64,000 nucleotides of DNA from Aureimonas flava (GCF_003583935.1 NZ_QYRN01000006.1:186001-250000), one strand, 5' to 3'; positions 22,483 to 32,288 are shown, counted from the first letter of the stretch. Notes: a model not told the origin generated them from the letters alone. Made by a program: numbers and translations.

Positions 22483-23690
22483 CCGCACATGCCATCGACC
22501 GAGCCCCGTCCTGGCGCGATGCCTGGCCGCGCGAACGGTTGGCCGTGTCCGCCGCGTTCCTGGCTAACGGTTTCGTGCTCGGCAGTTGGACGCCGCAGAT
22601 CCCGTTGCTCCAGCAGCGCCTTGGCGTATCGGAAGCGCGGCTCGGGCTCCTGATCCTCGCCTTCGGCATCGGGGCGGTGCTGGCGATGCCGCTGCTTGGC
22701 GCGGCCACCGCGCGCTTCGGCTCGCGCAGGGCGACGCTCTGGATGCACGCGGCGCTTGCCCTGTCGCTTCCCGTTCTCGTGCTCGCCCCCGGCGTTCCGG
22801 CGGCTGGCGTCGCCATCCTCCTGTTCGGCGCGGCCATGGGCGGCATGGACGTCGCGATGAACGCGAACGCGGTGTCGGTGGAGCGCCGGCGGCCGCGCGC
22901 GATCATGTCCTCGTGCCACGGCTTCTGGTCGGTGGGCGGCTTCCTGGGCGCGGCGACGGGCGGCGTCCTGATCGTGGCGCTCGGCGCAGCCGGCCATTTC
23001 GTGCTCGTCGCCGCCCTGTTGGCGGTCGCCCTCTGGCCGATCGGGTGGGCGATGCTGGAGGACCGCGACGCGGCAAATAGCGCCGTACCCACGCCCGCAG
23101 CGGGCGGGCCCACCGCGACGCCCTCGGCCGCGCGCCTTGCGGTTCTCGGCATCGGGTTCTGCGCGCTGTTCGGCATGGTGCCGGAGGGGGCGACGATCGA
23201 CTGGAGCGCGATCTACCTGCGCTCGGAGCTGGGAGCCGACGTCGCCGTGTCGGGCTTCGCCTTCGCCGCCTTCTCCGCCGTGATGGCGCTGTTCCGCTTC
23301 CTGGGCGACGGCATCCGCGACAGGCTCGGCGCGGTGCGCACGCTGCGCCTGTCGGCGCTCGCCGGCATCGGCGCGCTCGCGGTGGTGGGGCTTGCGCCGA
23401 ACCTTGCCGTGGCGATCCTCGGCTTCGCGCTGCTTGGCATCGGCCTGTCGAATATCGCCCCGATCGCCTTTTCGGCGGCGGGCAACGTGCCGGGTCTCAA
23501 GCCCGGCGTCGGCATCTCGATGGCGACCACGGTGGGCTATTCCGGCATCCTGATCGCACCGTCCGCGATCGGCTACCTAGCCGAACACTTCGGCTTCCAG
23601 GCCGTGTTCCTCGGCCTCAGCGGATGCCTCGTCTTCATCCTCGCGCTGTCGCCGCTGGCGCACGGCGCGGATCGGCCGCCGGCGGCCTGA
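22479..23690 (+). CDS. MFS transporter, possibly sugar-type
   Basis: A 403-residue, 12-segment inner-membrane permease of the major facilitator family, with ANGFVLGSWTPQIPLLQQRL near the start and MGGMDVAMNANAVSVERR in the middle. This resembles the FucP/YbjJ-like branch. It is translationally coupled to the DeoR-type regulator, which suggests import or export of a sugar or sugar derivative. Substrate not determinable. Confidence 0.85.
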   Translation: MTAHAIDRAPSWRDAWPRERLAVSAAFLANGFVLGSWTPQIPLLQQRLGVSEARLGLLILAFGIGAVLAMPLLGAATARFGSRRATLWMHAALALSLPVLVLAPGVPAAGVAILLFGAAMGGMDVAMNANAVSVERRRPRAIMSSCHGFWSVGGFLGAATGGVLIVALGAAGHFVLVAALLAVALWPIGWAMLEDRDAANSAVPTPAAGGPTATPSAARLAVLGIGFCALFGMVPEGATIDWSAIYLRSELGADVAVSGFAFAAFSAVMALFRFLGDGIRDRLGAVRTLRLSALAGIGALAVVGLAPNLAVAILGFALLGIGLSNIAPIAFSAAGNVPGLKPGVGISMATTVGYSGILIAPSAIGYLAEHFGFQAVFLGLSGCLVFILALSPLAHGADRPPAA

Positions 23691-23723
23691 GGCGCACCGG
23701 CGGCCGGGTCGCGAGGACCGGGG

Positions 23724-23882
23724 TCAGATCCGTCCGAGCAGGAGCAGGACCAGGACCACGATCAGGATGACGCCGAGGATGCCGCTCGGCCCGTAGCCCC
23801 AGGAGCGGGAATAGCCCCAGCCGGGAAAGGCGCCGATCAGCAGCAGGATCAGGATGACGAGAAGGATGGTGCCGAGAGACAT
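23724..23882 (-). CDS. DUF3309 small membrane protein
   Basis: A 52-residue protein with a hydrophobic N-terminal segment, the family core GAFPGWGYSRSWGYGPSG and a second hydrophobic segment ending LLLLGRI. Function unknown. GTGGAG lies just before its ATG. It has an exact sigma-EcfG promoter about 40 bases upstream, which places it in the general stress response. The next small gene upstream encodes a diverged relative of the same length. Confidence 0.8.
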   Translation of the reverse strand: MSLGTILLVILILLLIGAFPGWGYSRSWGYGPSGILGVILIVVLVLLLLGRI

Positions 23883-23919
23883 GGGAAACTCCACAGAACG
23901 CGGGACTGAACGACATCAC

Positions 23920-23944
23920 AACGAGGTGACCGCTCCCTGGTTCC
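23920..23944 (-). promoter_or_regulatory. Sigma-EcfG (RpoE2) promoter of the DUF3309 gene
   Basis: On the minus strand GGAAC is followed after exactly 16 bases by CGTT, an exact match to the alphaproteobacterial general stress response promoter. It lies 38-62 bases before the ATG, leaving a leader of roughly 30 bases. Confidence 0.7.
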
Positions 23945-23971
23945 GCAATTTCGCCACGCCGTCGCCGCGAT

Positions 23972-24130
23972 TCAGATCAGAACCGTGACCCACGCCATCA
24001 CCACGAGGGTGAACAGAACGCCGAAGGCGATGGCCGGCCGGAAGCTCCAGCCGCGCGACCAGGGCCAGACCGGCAGGAGCCCGACCATCATCAGAAGTGC
24101 GAACAGGGCAAGCGCGGCGCCGGGCGTCAT
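23972..24130 (-). CDS. Diverged DUF3309-like small membrane protein
   Basis: A 52-residue protein with two hydrophobic segments. Its middle, GLLPVWPWSRGWSFRPA, aligns with the DUF3309 core of the downstream gene (pattern G-x2-P-x-W-x2-S-R-x-W-x3-P), and both are exactly 52 residues long, so the two are probably an old tandem duplication. A longer frame starts upstream, but the ATG giving MTPGAALALF fits the paralogue. No EcfG site was found before this one. Function unknown. Confidence 0.65.
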   Translation of the reverse strand: MTPGAALALFALLMMVGLLPVWPWSRGWSFRPAIAFGVLFTLVVMAWVTVLI

Positions 24131-24333
24131 CGGAGCTCCGAGGAGGGGGAGGACGGCCGTCGGGATAGGCGCGTCCGGGGCCGGCGGCAATCCCCCGGCG
24201 GGTCCCCGTCATGGCCGCGACACGATGATCCCCTTTTCTTGCGTGGCGCGAACGGCGATATAGGCCTCGATCCACGCTCCAAACCGGGCCGGCCGCAGGG
24301 CCCGGCCCCCCGCGATCCTTGAGACGGACCCCG

Positions 24334-25599
24334 ATGACGCTACAAGCACCCGTCGAACCGGTTCTGGCCGATCCCCTGCCGCGCCGCCGCACCGTGGGCG
24401 TCGAGGTGGGCGGCGTCGAGGTGGGCGGCCCGGCGCCGGTGGTGGTCCAGTCGATGACCAACACCGACACGGCCGACGTCGACGCCACGGTGGCGCAGGT
24501 CGCCCAGCTCGCCAAGGCGGGGTCGGAGATCGTGCGCATCACGGTGGACCGCAACGAGTCGGCCGCCGCCGTGCCGCGTATCCGCGACCGTCTCCTGCGG
24601 CTCGGGGTCGACGTGCCGTTGGTCGGCGACTTCCACTATATCGGCCACAAGCTCCTGGCCGACCATCCCGACTGCGCCGCCGCGCTTGCGAAATACCGCA
24701 TCAATCCCGGAAATGTCGGCTTCAAGGACAAGAAGGATCGCCAGTTCGTCGAGATCGTCGAAATGGCGATCCGCCACGACAAGCCGGTGCGCATCGGCGT
24801 CAACTGGGGCTCGCTCGACCAGGAACTCCTGACGCGCCTGATGGACGAGAACTCCAGGCTCGCCCAGCCGCTCGGCGCACGCGCCGTGATGCGCGAGGCG
24901 ATCATCCAGTCGGCGCTGCTGTCGGCGGCGCTCGCCGAGGAGACGGGGCTGGCTCGCGAGCGCATCATCCTCTCGGCCAAGGTCTCCAACGTCCAGGACC
25001 TGATCGCGGTCTACCGCGACCTGTCGCGCCGCACCGACCATGCGCTGCACCTCGGGCTGACGGAGGCCGGCATGGGCTCCAAGGGCATCGTCGCTTCCTC
25101 GGCCGCGCTCGGCATCCTCCTGCAGGAGGGCATCGGCGACACGATCCGCGTGTCGCTGACGCCCGAGCCCGGCGGCGACCGCACCAAGGAGGTGCAGGTC
25201 GCGCAGGAGATTCTGCAGACCATGGGGTTCCGGCAGTTCATTCCGATCGTGGCGGCCTGTCCCGGCTGCGGACGCACCACGTCCACGCTGTTCCAGGAAC
25301 TCGCCGAGACGATCCAGAACGACATCCGCGTCCACATGCCCGAATGGCGCGAGCGCTATCCCGGCGTCGAGGCGCTGTCGGTGGCGGTGATGGGCTGCAT
25401 CGTCAACGGGCCGGGCGAGTCCAAGCACGCCGATATCGGCATCTCGCTGCCCGGCACCGCCGAGGTCCCGTCCGCCCCCGTCTACATGGACGGCGAGAAG
25501 GTCGCCACGCTGCGCGGTGCCAACATCGCGCAGGAGTTCCACCAGATGGTGCTCGCCTATATCGACCGCCGTTTTGGGCGGCCCGCCGCGGCGGAATGA
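24334..25599 (+). CDS. ispG: (E)-4-hydroxy-3-methylbut-2-enyl-diphosphate synthase
   Basis: IspG (GcpE) is the iron-sulfur enzyme of the MEP isoprenoid pathway that converts MEcPP to HMBPP. The 421-residue product has the N-terminal TIM barrel ([20 protein letters not shown]) and the 4Fe-4S ligands Cys309, Cys312 (ACPGCGRT) and Cys355 (GCIVNGPGE), with Glu362 as the likely fourth ligand. A TTG five codons upstream is a less likely start. Its stop overlaps the lytic transglycosylase start by ATGA. ispA nearby uses the downstream products. Confidence 0.95.
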   Translation: MTLQAPVEPVLADPLPRRRTVGVEVGGVEVGGPAPVVVQSMTNTDTADVDATVAQVAQLAKAGSEIVRITVDRNESAAAVPRIRDRLLRLGVDVPLVGDFHYIGHKLLADHPDCAAALAKYRINPGNVGFKDKKDRQFVEIVEMAIRHDKPVRIGVNWGSLDQELLTRLMDENSRLAQPLGARAVMREAIIQSALLSAALAEETGLARERIILSAKVSNVQDLIAVYRDLSRRTDHALHLGLTEAGMGSKGIVASSAALGILLQEGIGDTIRVSLTPEPGGDRTKEVQVAQEILQTMGFRQFIPIVAACPGCGRTTSTLFQELAETIQNDIRVHMPEWRERYPGVEALSVAVMGCIVNGPGESKHADIGISLPGTAEVPSAPVYMDGEKVATLRGANIAQEFHQMVLAYIDRRFGRPAAAE

Positions 25600-26447
25600 T
25601 CGGCCGGGCCGGGCTCGTCGCCGTCGCCTGCGTGGCGCTCGGGCTCGGCACGGCATCGGCGGCCGAGCCGAAGGCGGACCCGCGCGTCGGCCGCATCTGC
25701 GACCTGATCGCCGAGAACGCGGCCGCCGTCGGCATGGCGCCCGACTTCTTCGCCCGGCTGATCTGGAAGGAGTCGCGCTTCGACGAAGGGGCCCGCTCGC
25801 CGGTCGGCGCGCAGGGCATCGCCCAGTTCATGCCCTACACGGCCAGGGAGCGGGGCCTTGCCGACCCCTACGACAAGGTCGAGGCGCTGCGCCATTCGGC
25901 GCAGTACTTGCGCGACCTGCGCGCCGAGCTCGGCTCCTGGGGCCTGGCGGCGGCGGCCTACAACGGCGGCATCAACCGCGTGAAGCGCTGGATGGCCTCG
26001 GGCGGGCGCCTTCCCTTCGAGACCGAGGACTATGTCCTGTCGATCACCGCCCAGCCGGCCGCCTGGTTCCGCGAGGAGCGGCGCGAAGCGGAGGTGGCCC
26101 CGCTGGTCAAGGACCTCGCCTTTCCGGACGCCTGCCGCCGCCTGCCGATCCTGCCGACCCGCGCCGTGTTCGCGATGGCCGAAAGCGCGCCGATGCGGCC
26201 CTGGGGCGCGCAGGTGGCGGGCCATCCGAACGAGGCGATCGCGGTGCGCATCTACCGCAAGCTGCAGGACCGGTATCCGGGCGTGCTCGGCGGCGTCGAG
26301 CCGATCGTGATGCGCGCGCGGCCGATCTCCGGCCCCCGCCGCATCACCGCCATTCGCGTCGGCGCCAATTCGCGCCGCGAGGCGGACGCGTTCTGCACCC
26401 GCTATCGAGGCGTCGGCGGCTCCTGCGTCGTGACGCGCAACCGTTGA
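25596..26447 (+). CDS. Secreted lytic murein transglycosylase (SLT family)
   Basis: A 283-residue protein with an N-terminal signal peptide ([19 protein letters not shown]) and an SLT domain. Catalytic Glu59 lies in LIWKESRFD, followed by [10 protein letters not shown] and AAAYNGG. It would cleave peptidoglycan glycan strands in the periplasm to 1,6-anhydro ends. The C-terminal part (about residues 190-283) has no recognised domain but has a SPOR-like flavour ([16 protein letters not shown]). Coupled to ispG by ATGA, which is probably compactness and not shared function. Confidence 0.88.
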   Translation: MIGRAGLVAVACVALGLGTASAAEPKADPRVGRICDLIAENAAAVGMAPDFFARLIWKESRFDEGARSPVGAQGIAQFMPYTARERGLADPYDKVEALRHSAQYLRDLRAELGSWGLAAAAYNGGINRVKRWMASGGRLPFETEDYVLSITAQPAAWFREERREAEVAPLVKDLAFPDACRRLPILPTRAVFAMAESAPMRPWGAQVAGHPNEAIAVRIYRKLQDRYPGVLGGVEPIVMRARPISGPRRITAIRVGANSRREADAFCTRYRGVGGSCVVTRNR

Positions 26448-26917
26448 GAGGGGAGGCGGATCCGGGCGATGCCGCTCTGAACCTGCGGGCCTTCCGCGCC
26501 GGGGACGAAGACGCAGTGGCCGCGATCTGGCACGCGGGCGCGAGCCTTCCGGGCGTCGGTCCGGCGGTGCTTCCGCCGATCGCGGACCTTTGCGAGCGCC
26601 TGCGCCTCGATCTGGTGCCGCACTGCCGCATCGTGGTGGCGGAGCGGGCGGGCGAGATCGTGGGCTTTGCCGCGCTGAAGCTGGAGGAGCGGGTGCTGGA
26701 CCAGTTGTTCGTGCGCGCGGGCGTGCTCGGCGGCGGCATCGGGCGGCGACTTCTGGACGAGGCGAAGCGGGCGATGCCGGAGGGGTTCACGCTCTTCACG
26801 CGGCCCGGCAACACGCGCGCCTGCCGCTTCTACGAGACGGCGGGCCTTCGACGCTTCCGAACCGACATCCATCCGCGCTTCGGCGACACGATCGTCTTCT
26901 ACGGCTGGACGCCCTAG
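26444..26917 (+). CDS. GNAT-family N-acetyltransferase
   Basis: A frame of 157 residues with the acetyl-CoA binding motif LFVRAGVLGGGIGRRLLDEA and the late motif NTRACRFYETAGL. No ATG or GTG is available near the family N-terminus; TTG overlapping the previous stop (TTGA) is the best choice, and a CTG about 11 codons later is an alternative. The substrate is unknown. Its stop and that of the convergent azlD share a CTAG. Confidence 0.75.
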   Translation: MRGEADPGDAALNLRAFRAGDEDAVAAIWHAGASLPGVGPAVLPPIADLCERLRLDLVPHCRIVVAERAGEIVGFAALKLEERVLDQLFVRAGVLGGGIGRRLLDEAKRAMPEGFTLFTRPGNTRACRFYETAGLRRFRTDIHPRFGDTIVFYGWTP

Positions 26918-27210
26918 ACGCCGAGATGGCGGAGAAGCGCCATCGCCAGGACGCCGATGGTCACGCTGGCGAGCACGGAAAGGCGCAGGGACAGGAGGCC
27001 GGCGCCGACGATCACCAGCCGTTCCGCCCAGCCGCCGTCCACGAACACGGGCGTGACGATCGTCACCAGCATGGCCGGGGGCACCGCGTCGAGCGCGGCC
27101 TCGACGCGCGGCGGGATGCGCTCGAAGCGCGACAGAACGAGGTGGCCGGCGACCCGCGTGCCGTAGGTCAGAAGCGCGGCGAGGAGGGCGAGCAGCCAGA
27201 TCTCGCTCAC
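26914..27210 (-). CDS. azlD: AzlD-like branched-chain amino acid exporter subunit
   Basis: A 98-residue membrane protein with about four hydrophobic segments (TYGTRVAGHLVLSRF near the start, DAVPPAMLVTIVTPVF in the middle), the small partner of AzlC. The GTG start overlaps the azlC stop by GTGA. Together they form an inner-membrane exporter of the LIV-E (AzlCD) family. Confidence 0.88.
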   Translation of the reverse strand: MSEIWLLALLAALLTYGTRVAGHLVLSRFERIPPRVEAALDAVPPAMLVTIVTPVFVDGGWAERLVIVGAGLLSLRLSVLASVTIGVLAMALLRHLGV

Positions 27211-27920
27211 GGCGCGGTCCGTTCGGCAGGCGCGCGCACCACCGCCGCGAGAATGCCCGCGAGGCCGCCCAGCGTGACGTGCCACGGCGATCCCAGCGTC
27301 AGATAGACCGCCACGGAGGCGAGGGCGGCGGTGGCGAACACGGCGAGGAACCCGCTCCGCCTGCGGAAGCCCAGCGTGAGCGCCAGGAAATAGACCGGCA
27401 GCAGGACGTCGAGTCCGATCGCGCGCTGGTCGCCGATCAGCTTGCCGAACACGATGCCGGCATAGGTCGCGGCGAGCCAGTCGGCGTAGAGCGTCACCGC
27501 ATAGGCGAAGTAGAAGCGTTTCGTCAGCGGCCGGTGCGCCGCGCGCTCCTCCGCCGCCGCGAAGGTCGGATCCACCAGGAGGTAGAAGGCCATGGCCTTC
27601 TCGCCCGCCGTGAACCGGCCGAGCTTGCGCCCCAGCGAGGCGGAATACAGGACGTGGCGAAAGTTCAGGGCGACCACGGCGACCAGGATCGACCAGAGCG
27701 GCGTGCCGAGGGCGACGAGCTGGAGGATCACGAGCTGCGACGCGCCGGCATAGATCGCGGCGGAGAAGCCCATGGCCTCGACGGCGGACAGGCCGGCGTC
27801 GATCGCGAGCGCCCCGAACACCATGCCGAAGGGCACGATGGCGACCAGCACGGGAAGCACCTCGCGCAGGGCGTCGGCGATCTCGCTGCCGTCCCGCGCG
27901 CCGGCGTGCGGGCGCGTCAC
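27207..27920 (-). CDS. azlC: AzlC-like branched-chain amino acid exporter, large subunit
   Basis: A 237-residue membrane protein with the AzlC signature (PFGMVFGALAIDAGLS, MGFSAAIYAGASQLV, NFRHVLYSASLGRKL). The start is GTG, sharing GTGA with the ispA stop, so ispA-azlC-azlD is one leftward operon. Exporters of this family remove valine, leucine or other amino acids; the exact substrate is unknown. Confidence 0.9.
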   Translation of the reverse strand: MTRPHAGARDGSEIADALREVLPVLVAIVPFGMVFGALAIDAGLSAVEAMGFSAAIYAGASQLVILQLVALGTPLWSILVAVVALNFRHVLYSASLGRKLGRFTAGEKAMAFYLLVDPTFAAAEERAAHRPLTKRFYFAYAVTLYADWLAATYAGIVFGKLIGDQRAIGLDVLLPVYFLALTLGFRRRSGFLAVFATAALASVAVYLTLGSPWHVTLGGLAGILAAVVRAPAERTAP

Positions 27921-28831
27921 CGGCTGCGCCGCGCGACGAAGCGCGCCGTCTCGCGCAGCGTCGCCGCGCGCTCGCCGAAGGGTTCGAGCAGCCCCTCGGC
28001 CTCGGCCACCAGACGGTCGAGCTCGGCGCGCGTCCAGTCGATGCCGCGAAGCGCGGGGAGGGTCTTCTTGCCCCGCGAGGCGTCCTTGCCGGCGGCCTTG
28101 CCGAGGGTCGCGGCGTCGGCGGTCTCGTCCAGGAGGTCGTCGGCGAGCTGGAAGGCGAGGCCGACGATCTCGCCGAAGCGGCGCAGTGCCTGCCGATCGG
28201 CGGGAGAGGCGCCGGCCAGGATCGCGCCGGCCTCCGCCGCGAAGGCGATCAGCGCGCCGGTCTTCATCGCCTGCATGCGCGCGATCTCCACCTCGTCCAG
28301 CGTCGCCGTCTCGGCGGCGAGGTCCAGCGCCTGGCCGCCGGCCATGCCGGCCGCGCCCGCCTCGCGCGACAGGAGGCGGATCAGCGTCAGCCGGGCGTCG
28401 GCCTCGCCCGGTGCCGCGCCGTCCGCGATCAGACCGAAGGCCAGCGTCAGGAGCGCGTCGCCGGCGAGGATCGCGGTCGCCTCGTCATAGGCGCGATGGA
28501 CGGTCGGGCGACCGCGGCGCAGGTCGTCGTCGTCCATCGCCGGCAGGTCGTCGTGGACCAGCGAATAGCAGTGGACCAGCTCGAGCGCCTGGGCGACGGG
28601 CGCCGCCCGGCTCGCCTCCACGCCGAACAGGCGGGCCGATTCCTCGACCAGGAAGGGGCGCAGGCGCTTGCCCCCGTCCAGCGCCCCGTGCCGCATGGCG
28701 GCGAGCAGCCGCTCGGGCGCGCCGGCGACCAGGAACGCGGTGCCGGACAGGGCGTCGGAAAGGCCCGTCTCCAGCCGCGCGGCGGCTTCGGCCAGGCGCT
28801 TCTCGAAGCACGGGTCCACGGTCTGGCTCAT
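27917..28831 (-). CDS. ispA: Polyprenyl (farnesyl) diphosphate synthase
   Basis: A 304-residue short-chain prenyl diphosphate synthase that condenses IPP with DMAPP/GPP. The first aspartate-rich motif spans Asp94 to Asp100 (HDDLPAMDDDD), the bacterial form with two extra residues, and the second is Asp231 to Asp235 (QLADDLLD). The motif GGKRLRP for IPP binding is present. The ATG giving MSQTVDPCFEK is chosen over longer frames. In operon with azlCD; mtgA is divergent. Confidence 0.92.
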   Translation of the reverse strand: MSQTVDPCFEKRLAEAAARLETGLSDALSGTAFLVAGAPERLLAAMRHGALDGGKRLRPFLVEESARLFGVEASRAAPVAQALELVHCYSLVHDDLPAMDDDDLRRGRPTVHRAYDEATAILAGDALLTLAFGLIADGAAPGEADARLTLIRLLSREAGAAGMAGGQALDLAAETATLDEVEIARMQAMKTGALIAFAAEAGAILAGASPADRQALRRFGEIVGLAFQLADDLLDETADAATLGKAAGKDASRGKKTLPALRGIDWTRAELDRLVAEAEGLLEPFGERAATLRETARFVARRSR

Positions 28832-28983
28832 CGGTTGCGCCCCTTGTCGCTCGCGAGGACGTGTGTGCCCATCCTCGTGCGAGGCGGCAAGCGGAAAGCT
28901 GCACCGTTGCCGGGCTTTCCCAGGCTTTGCTAAGAGAGGCCGACGCCCCGGCCCGACCACCCCGGCACGAAGACAGGACACGA

Positions 28984-29667
28984 ATGATCCGACGCATGCT
29001 CAGCGCCGCCGCGTTCGTGATCCTGTTCCTGGCCGCCATCCCGGTGGTGCTGGTGCCGGTCTACGGCCTGCCGTTCGTGCGCCCGGTCTCGACGCTGATG
29101 CTGGCCGAGCATTTCAGCTTCCAGCCCTTCGACCGCGAATGGACGCCGCTGTCCGACATCGCGCCGGTTCTGGTGCGGTCCGTGATGATGTCGGAAGACG
29201 GGCAGTACTGCTTCCACGGCGGGGTGGACTGGAACGCCATGCGCACGGTGGTGGATCGGGCGATCGGCGACGGGGAGGCGAGCCGGGGGGCGTCCACCAT
29301 CCCGATGCAGACGGTCAAGAACCTGTTCCTGTGGAACAGCCGCTCCTACCTGCGCAAGGGCCTGGAGCTACCGCTGGCGATGTACGCCGATCTCCTCTGG
29401 TCGAAGAGCCGGACGATGGAGATCTACCTCAACATCGCCGAATGGGGGAACGGCATCTACGGGATCGGGGCGGCGTCGCGATTCTACTTCAACAGACCGC
29501 CCTCGCAGCTCACCGCGCGCCAGGCGGCGCTCCTGGCGGTCGCCTTGCCGTCGCCGCTGACGCGCGACCCGGCCCATCCCTCGGCTGGGCTGCGGCGGCT
29601 CGCCGGCACGGTGGAGGCGCGGGCGCGCGCCTCGGGAGGCTACATCGGATGCATCGACGGGGTGTGA
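28984..29667 (+). CDS. mtgA: Monofunctional biosynthetic peptidoglycan transglycosylase
   Basis: A 227-residue GT51 enzyme that polymerises lipid II into glycan strands. It has one N-terminal membrane anchor (MLSAAAFVILFLAAIPVV), followed by the catalytic motifs MMSEDGQYCFHGGVDW, GASTIPMQTVKNLFLW, and EIYLNIAEWGNGIYGIGAA. It lacks a transpeptidase domain. The GNGIYG and EDGQ motifs contain the expected glutamates. Confidence 0.93.
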   Translation: MIRRMLSAAAFVILFLAAIPVVLVPVYGLPFVRPVSTLMLAEHFSFQPFDREWTPLSDIAPVLVRSVMMSEDGQYCFHGGVDWNAMRTVVDRAIGDGEASRGASTIPMQTVKNLFLWNSRSYLRKGLELPLAMYADLLWSKSRTMEIYLNIAEWGNGIYGIGAASRFYFNRPPSQLTARQAALLAVALPSPLTRDPAHPSAGLRRLAGTVEARARASGGYIGCIDGV

Positions 29668-29900
29668 GCCGCGATTCCGAGACCCGCCCCTTTGCAAACC
29701 GGGCCGGGTTTGCTATGCGACCCTCGATTTCCCGTCAGTGCGAAGGGCAGGATCGATCCTCGAGGAAAGGGTCGGGCGCCGGTCGTCGGTTCGGGAAGGG
29801 CCGGGCGCGCGTCGCGCCGCCGGCCCGCCAGAGATGAACCCTTAAACGGCCTGAGGCTCCCGCGCGGAACCTCGTGCCGGCGACCTAAACGGAGAGACCG

Positions 29901-30086
29901 ATGGCCGTCCCCAAGCGAAAGACCTCCCCCTCCAAGCGCGGCATGCGCCGCTCGGCCGATGCGCTCGCCGCGCCGACCTACATCGAGGACAAGAACTCGG
30001 GCGAGCTGCGCCGTCCGCACCACATCGACCTGAAGACGGGCATGTATCGCGGCAAGCAGATCCTGACGGTCAAGGAAAACGCCTGA
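29901..30086 (+). CDS. rpmF: 50S ribosomal protein L32
   Basis: A 61-residue basic protein with the L32 signature ([20 protein letters not shown]) and the alphaproteobacterial C-terminus [13 protein letters not shown]. The zinc-binding cysteines found in some L32 proteins are absent, as is usual in this group. It is followed at once by a strong bidirectional terminator. Confidence 0.97.
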   Translation: MAVPKRKTSPSKRGMRRSADALAAPTYIEDKNSGELRRPHHIDLKTGMYRGKQILTVKENA

Positions 30087-30120
30087 TCCGTCCCGCCGCG
30101 CGACCGCCGCGCGGCATCGA

Positions 30121-30162
30121 ACGACAAAGGGCCGGTCGCTTCGCGCGCCGGCCCTTTGTCGT
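30121..30162. terminator. Bidirectional terminator between rpmF and phaR
   Basis: A perfect 15-bp inverted repeat (ACGACAAAGGGCCGG / CCGGCCCTTTGTCGT) with a 12-base loop. It lies between the convergent rpmF and phaR genes and carries A/T-rich flanks inside the stem on both sides (CAAAG / CTTTG), so it can serve both transcripts. Confidence 0.8.
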
Positions 30163-30200
30163 TGATGGGAGCCTTGCGAGTCGGCGCGGAGGCGCCGGCC

Positions 30201-30803
30201 TCAGCCCTTCTTGGCGTCCATCGCCTCCAGCCGGCGCTGCATCTCGGCGAGCTGGTCGCGCATCGCCGACAGGTCGTCCTGGCTCGGCGGCGTCGCGGAG
30301 GAGGCCGGCGCGGCGGCACCGGGCGCCGCACCCTTGCCGCCGTCGGCCGCACCGCCCATCGCATTGGCCATGAACGGATTGAACACGGCCATCGCCTCGC
30401 GGAACATCTCCGTGTTGCGGCGCACCTGCGTCTCCATCATCTGCAGCGGATTGGCCGAGGTGCCGCGAAAGCTCTCCTGCTCGCGCAGGAAGGCGGCCAT
30501 GGACTGCTCCAGATAGGCCGGCACCACCATCTGCATCTGGTCGCCGTAGAAGCGGATGAGCTGGCGCAGGAAGGTGATGGGCATCAGGTTCTGGCCGCCC
30601 TTGTTCTCCTGCTCGAAGATGATCTGCGTCAGGACGGCGTGCGTGATGTCCTCGCCGGTCTTGGCGTCCTGCACCACGAACTCCTCGTTGCCCTTCACCA
30701 TGGCGGCCAGGTTCTCGAGCGTGACGTACATCGATGTGCCGGTGTTGTAGAGGCGCCGGTTCGCGTACTTCTTGATCACCGTCGGTTCGTTGCTGCGCGC
30801 CAT
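30201..30803 (-). CDS. phaR: Polyhydroxyalkanoate synthesis repressor
   Basis: A 200-residue PhaR protein. It has the N-terminal PHB/PHA accumulation regulator DNA-binding domain (VIKKYANRRLYNTGTSMYVTL), the phasin-binding region (MPITFLRQLIRFYGDQMQM), a low-complexity Ala/Gly stretch near residue 160 and a short C-terminal coiled coil. PhaR senses PHA granules and represses phasin and PHA genes. It is divergent from phaA. Confidence 0.93.
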   Translation of the reverse strand: MARSNEPTVIKKYANRRLYNTGTSMYVTLENLAAMVKGNEEFVVQDAKTGEDITHAVLTQIIFEQENKGGQNLMPITFLRQLIRFYGDQMQMVVPAYLEQSMAAFLREQESFRGTSANPLQMMETQVRRNTEMFREAMAVFNPFMANAMGGAADGGKGAAPGAAAPASSATPPSQDDLSAMRDQLAEMQRRLEAMDAKKG

Positions 30804-31100
30804 CCGCTCTCTCCCACATGCTGGCTGGGGGCGGCCCATCGGCCGTGCTGCCCCTGCGAAGACTTAGGCACAGTTTCGCGAGGTTTCCAAACGCCTTGCG
30901 GCGCACATCTGCGTTTGTCCGCAGGCCAGTCGGGGTTTCCTTCCCGTGCCCCGATCCGTCAGGCGCCGCACGCTGCGCGTACTGCCCGGGGAGGCAACGC
31001 AATCCAGGGCTGCAACGTTTGACACCCGGCAAACGGGTCTGCGAGAAATGAGCCGGCCAGCGCGGCTTCGTGCCGGCATCCTGCGGAGGAAAGGCATTCC

Positions 31101-32288
31101 ATGAGCTCTTCTGGACAGTCCATCGTCATCGTCGGCGCGGCGCGCACCCCCGTGGGAGCCTTTAACGGCGCCTTCGCGTCCGTTCCGGCCCACGAACTCG
31201 GCGCCGCCGCCATCTCGGCCGCGCTCGGGCGCGCCGGCGTCGAGCCCGGCGAGGTGGACGAGGTGATCCTGGGACAGGTGCTCAGCGCCGGCGAGGGTCA
31301 GAACCCGGCGCGCCAGGCCGCCATGGCGGCGGGCGTGCCCAAGGAGGCGACGGCCTGGGGCCTCAACCAGCTCTGCGGCTCCGGGCTTCGGGCCGTGGCG
31401 CTCGGGCTCCAGCAGATCGCGGGCGGCGACGCGCGCGTCGTGGTGGCCGGCGGCCAGGAATCCATGTCCATGGCGCCGCATGTCGCGCATATGCGCGCGG
31501 GCACCAAGATGGGCGACATGAAGCTCGTCGATTCCATGCTCAAGGACGGCCTGATCGACGCCTTCCAGGGCTACCACATGGGCAACACGGCCGAGAACGT
31601 CGCCCGCCAGTGGCAGATCACCCGCGACGAGCAGGACGAGTTCGCCGTGCGCTCGCAGAACAAGGCCGAGGAGGCGCAGAAGGCCGGGCGCTTCCGCGAC
31701 GAGATCGCGCCCTTCACGGGGAAGAGCCGCAAGGGCGACGTCACGGTGTCCGACGACGAGTACATCAAGGCCGGCACCACGCTGGACAAGGTGCAGAAGC
31801 TGCGGCCCGCCTTCGACAAGGACGGCACCGTCACGGCCGGCAATGCGTCCGGCATCAACGACGGCGCGGCGGTGGCGGTGCTGATGAGCGAGGCGGAGGC
31901 CTCGCGCCGCGGGCTGACGCCGATGGCGCGCATCGTGTCCTGGGCGACGGTCGGCGTCGACCCGGCGGTGATGGGCTCCGGCCCGATCCCGGCCTCGCGC
32001 AAGGCGCTGGAGAAGGCGGGCTGGCGCATCGAGGACCTCGACCTCGTGGAGGCCAACGAGGCCTTCGCGGCGCAGGCCTGCGCGGTCAACAAGGATCTCG
32101 GCTGGAACCCCGACATCGTCAACGTCAACGGCGGCGCCATCGCGATCGGCCATCCGATCGGCGCATCGGGCGCGCGCGTGCTCAACACGCTCCTGTTCGA
32201 GATGGCCCGGCGCGACGCCAAGAAGGGTCTGGCGACCCTGTGCATCGGCGGCGGCATGGGCGTCGCCATGTGCTTCGAGCGCGGCTGA
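31101..32288 (+). CDS. phaA: Acetyl-CoA acetyltransferase (beta-ketothiolase)
   Basis: A 395-residue thiolase that condenses two acetyl-CoA to acetoacetyl-CoA. The acyl-enzyme cysteine is Cys92 ([11 protein letters not shown]); His351 ([12 protein letters not shown]) and Cys381 ([11 protein letters not shown]) complete the site. GGAGGAAAGG precedes the ATG. With phaB downstream and phaR divergent, a role in polyhydroxybutyrate synthesis is clear. The PHA synthase gene is not in the window. Confidence 0.95.
   Translation: MSSSGQSIVIVGAARTPVGAFNGAFASVPAHELGAAAISAALGRAGVEPGEVDEVILGQVLSAGEGQNPARQAAMAAGVPKEATAWGLNQLCGSGLRAVALGLQQIAGGDARVVVAGGQESMSMAPHVAHMRAGTKMGDMKLVDSMLKDGLIDAFQGYHMGNTAENVARQWQITRDEQDEFAVRSQNKAEEAQKAGRFRDEIAPFTGKSRKGDVTVSDDEYIKAGTTLDKVQKLRPAFDKDGTVTAGNASGINDGAAVAVLMSEAEASRRGLTPMARIVSWATVGVDPAVMGSGPIPASRKALEKAGWRIEDLDLVEANEAFAAQACAVNKDLGWNPDIVNVNGGAIAIGHPIGASGARVLNTLLFEMARRDAKKGLATLCIGGGMGVAMCFERG

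Noticed and set aside
30909-30924. A CTGCG-N6-CGCAG inverted repeat between phaR and phaA, possibly a PhaR operator
   Set aside because: Short arms in a GC-rich intergenic region, and the spacing does not match the CTGC-N3/4-GCAG sites described for PhaR.
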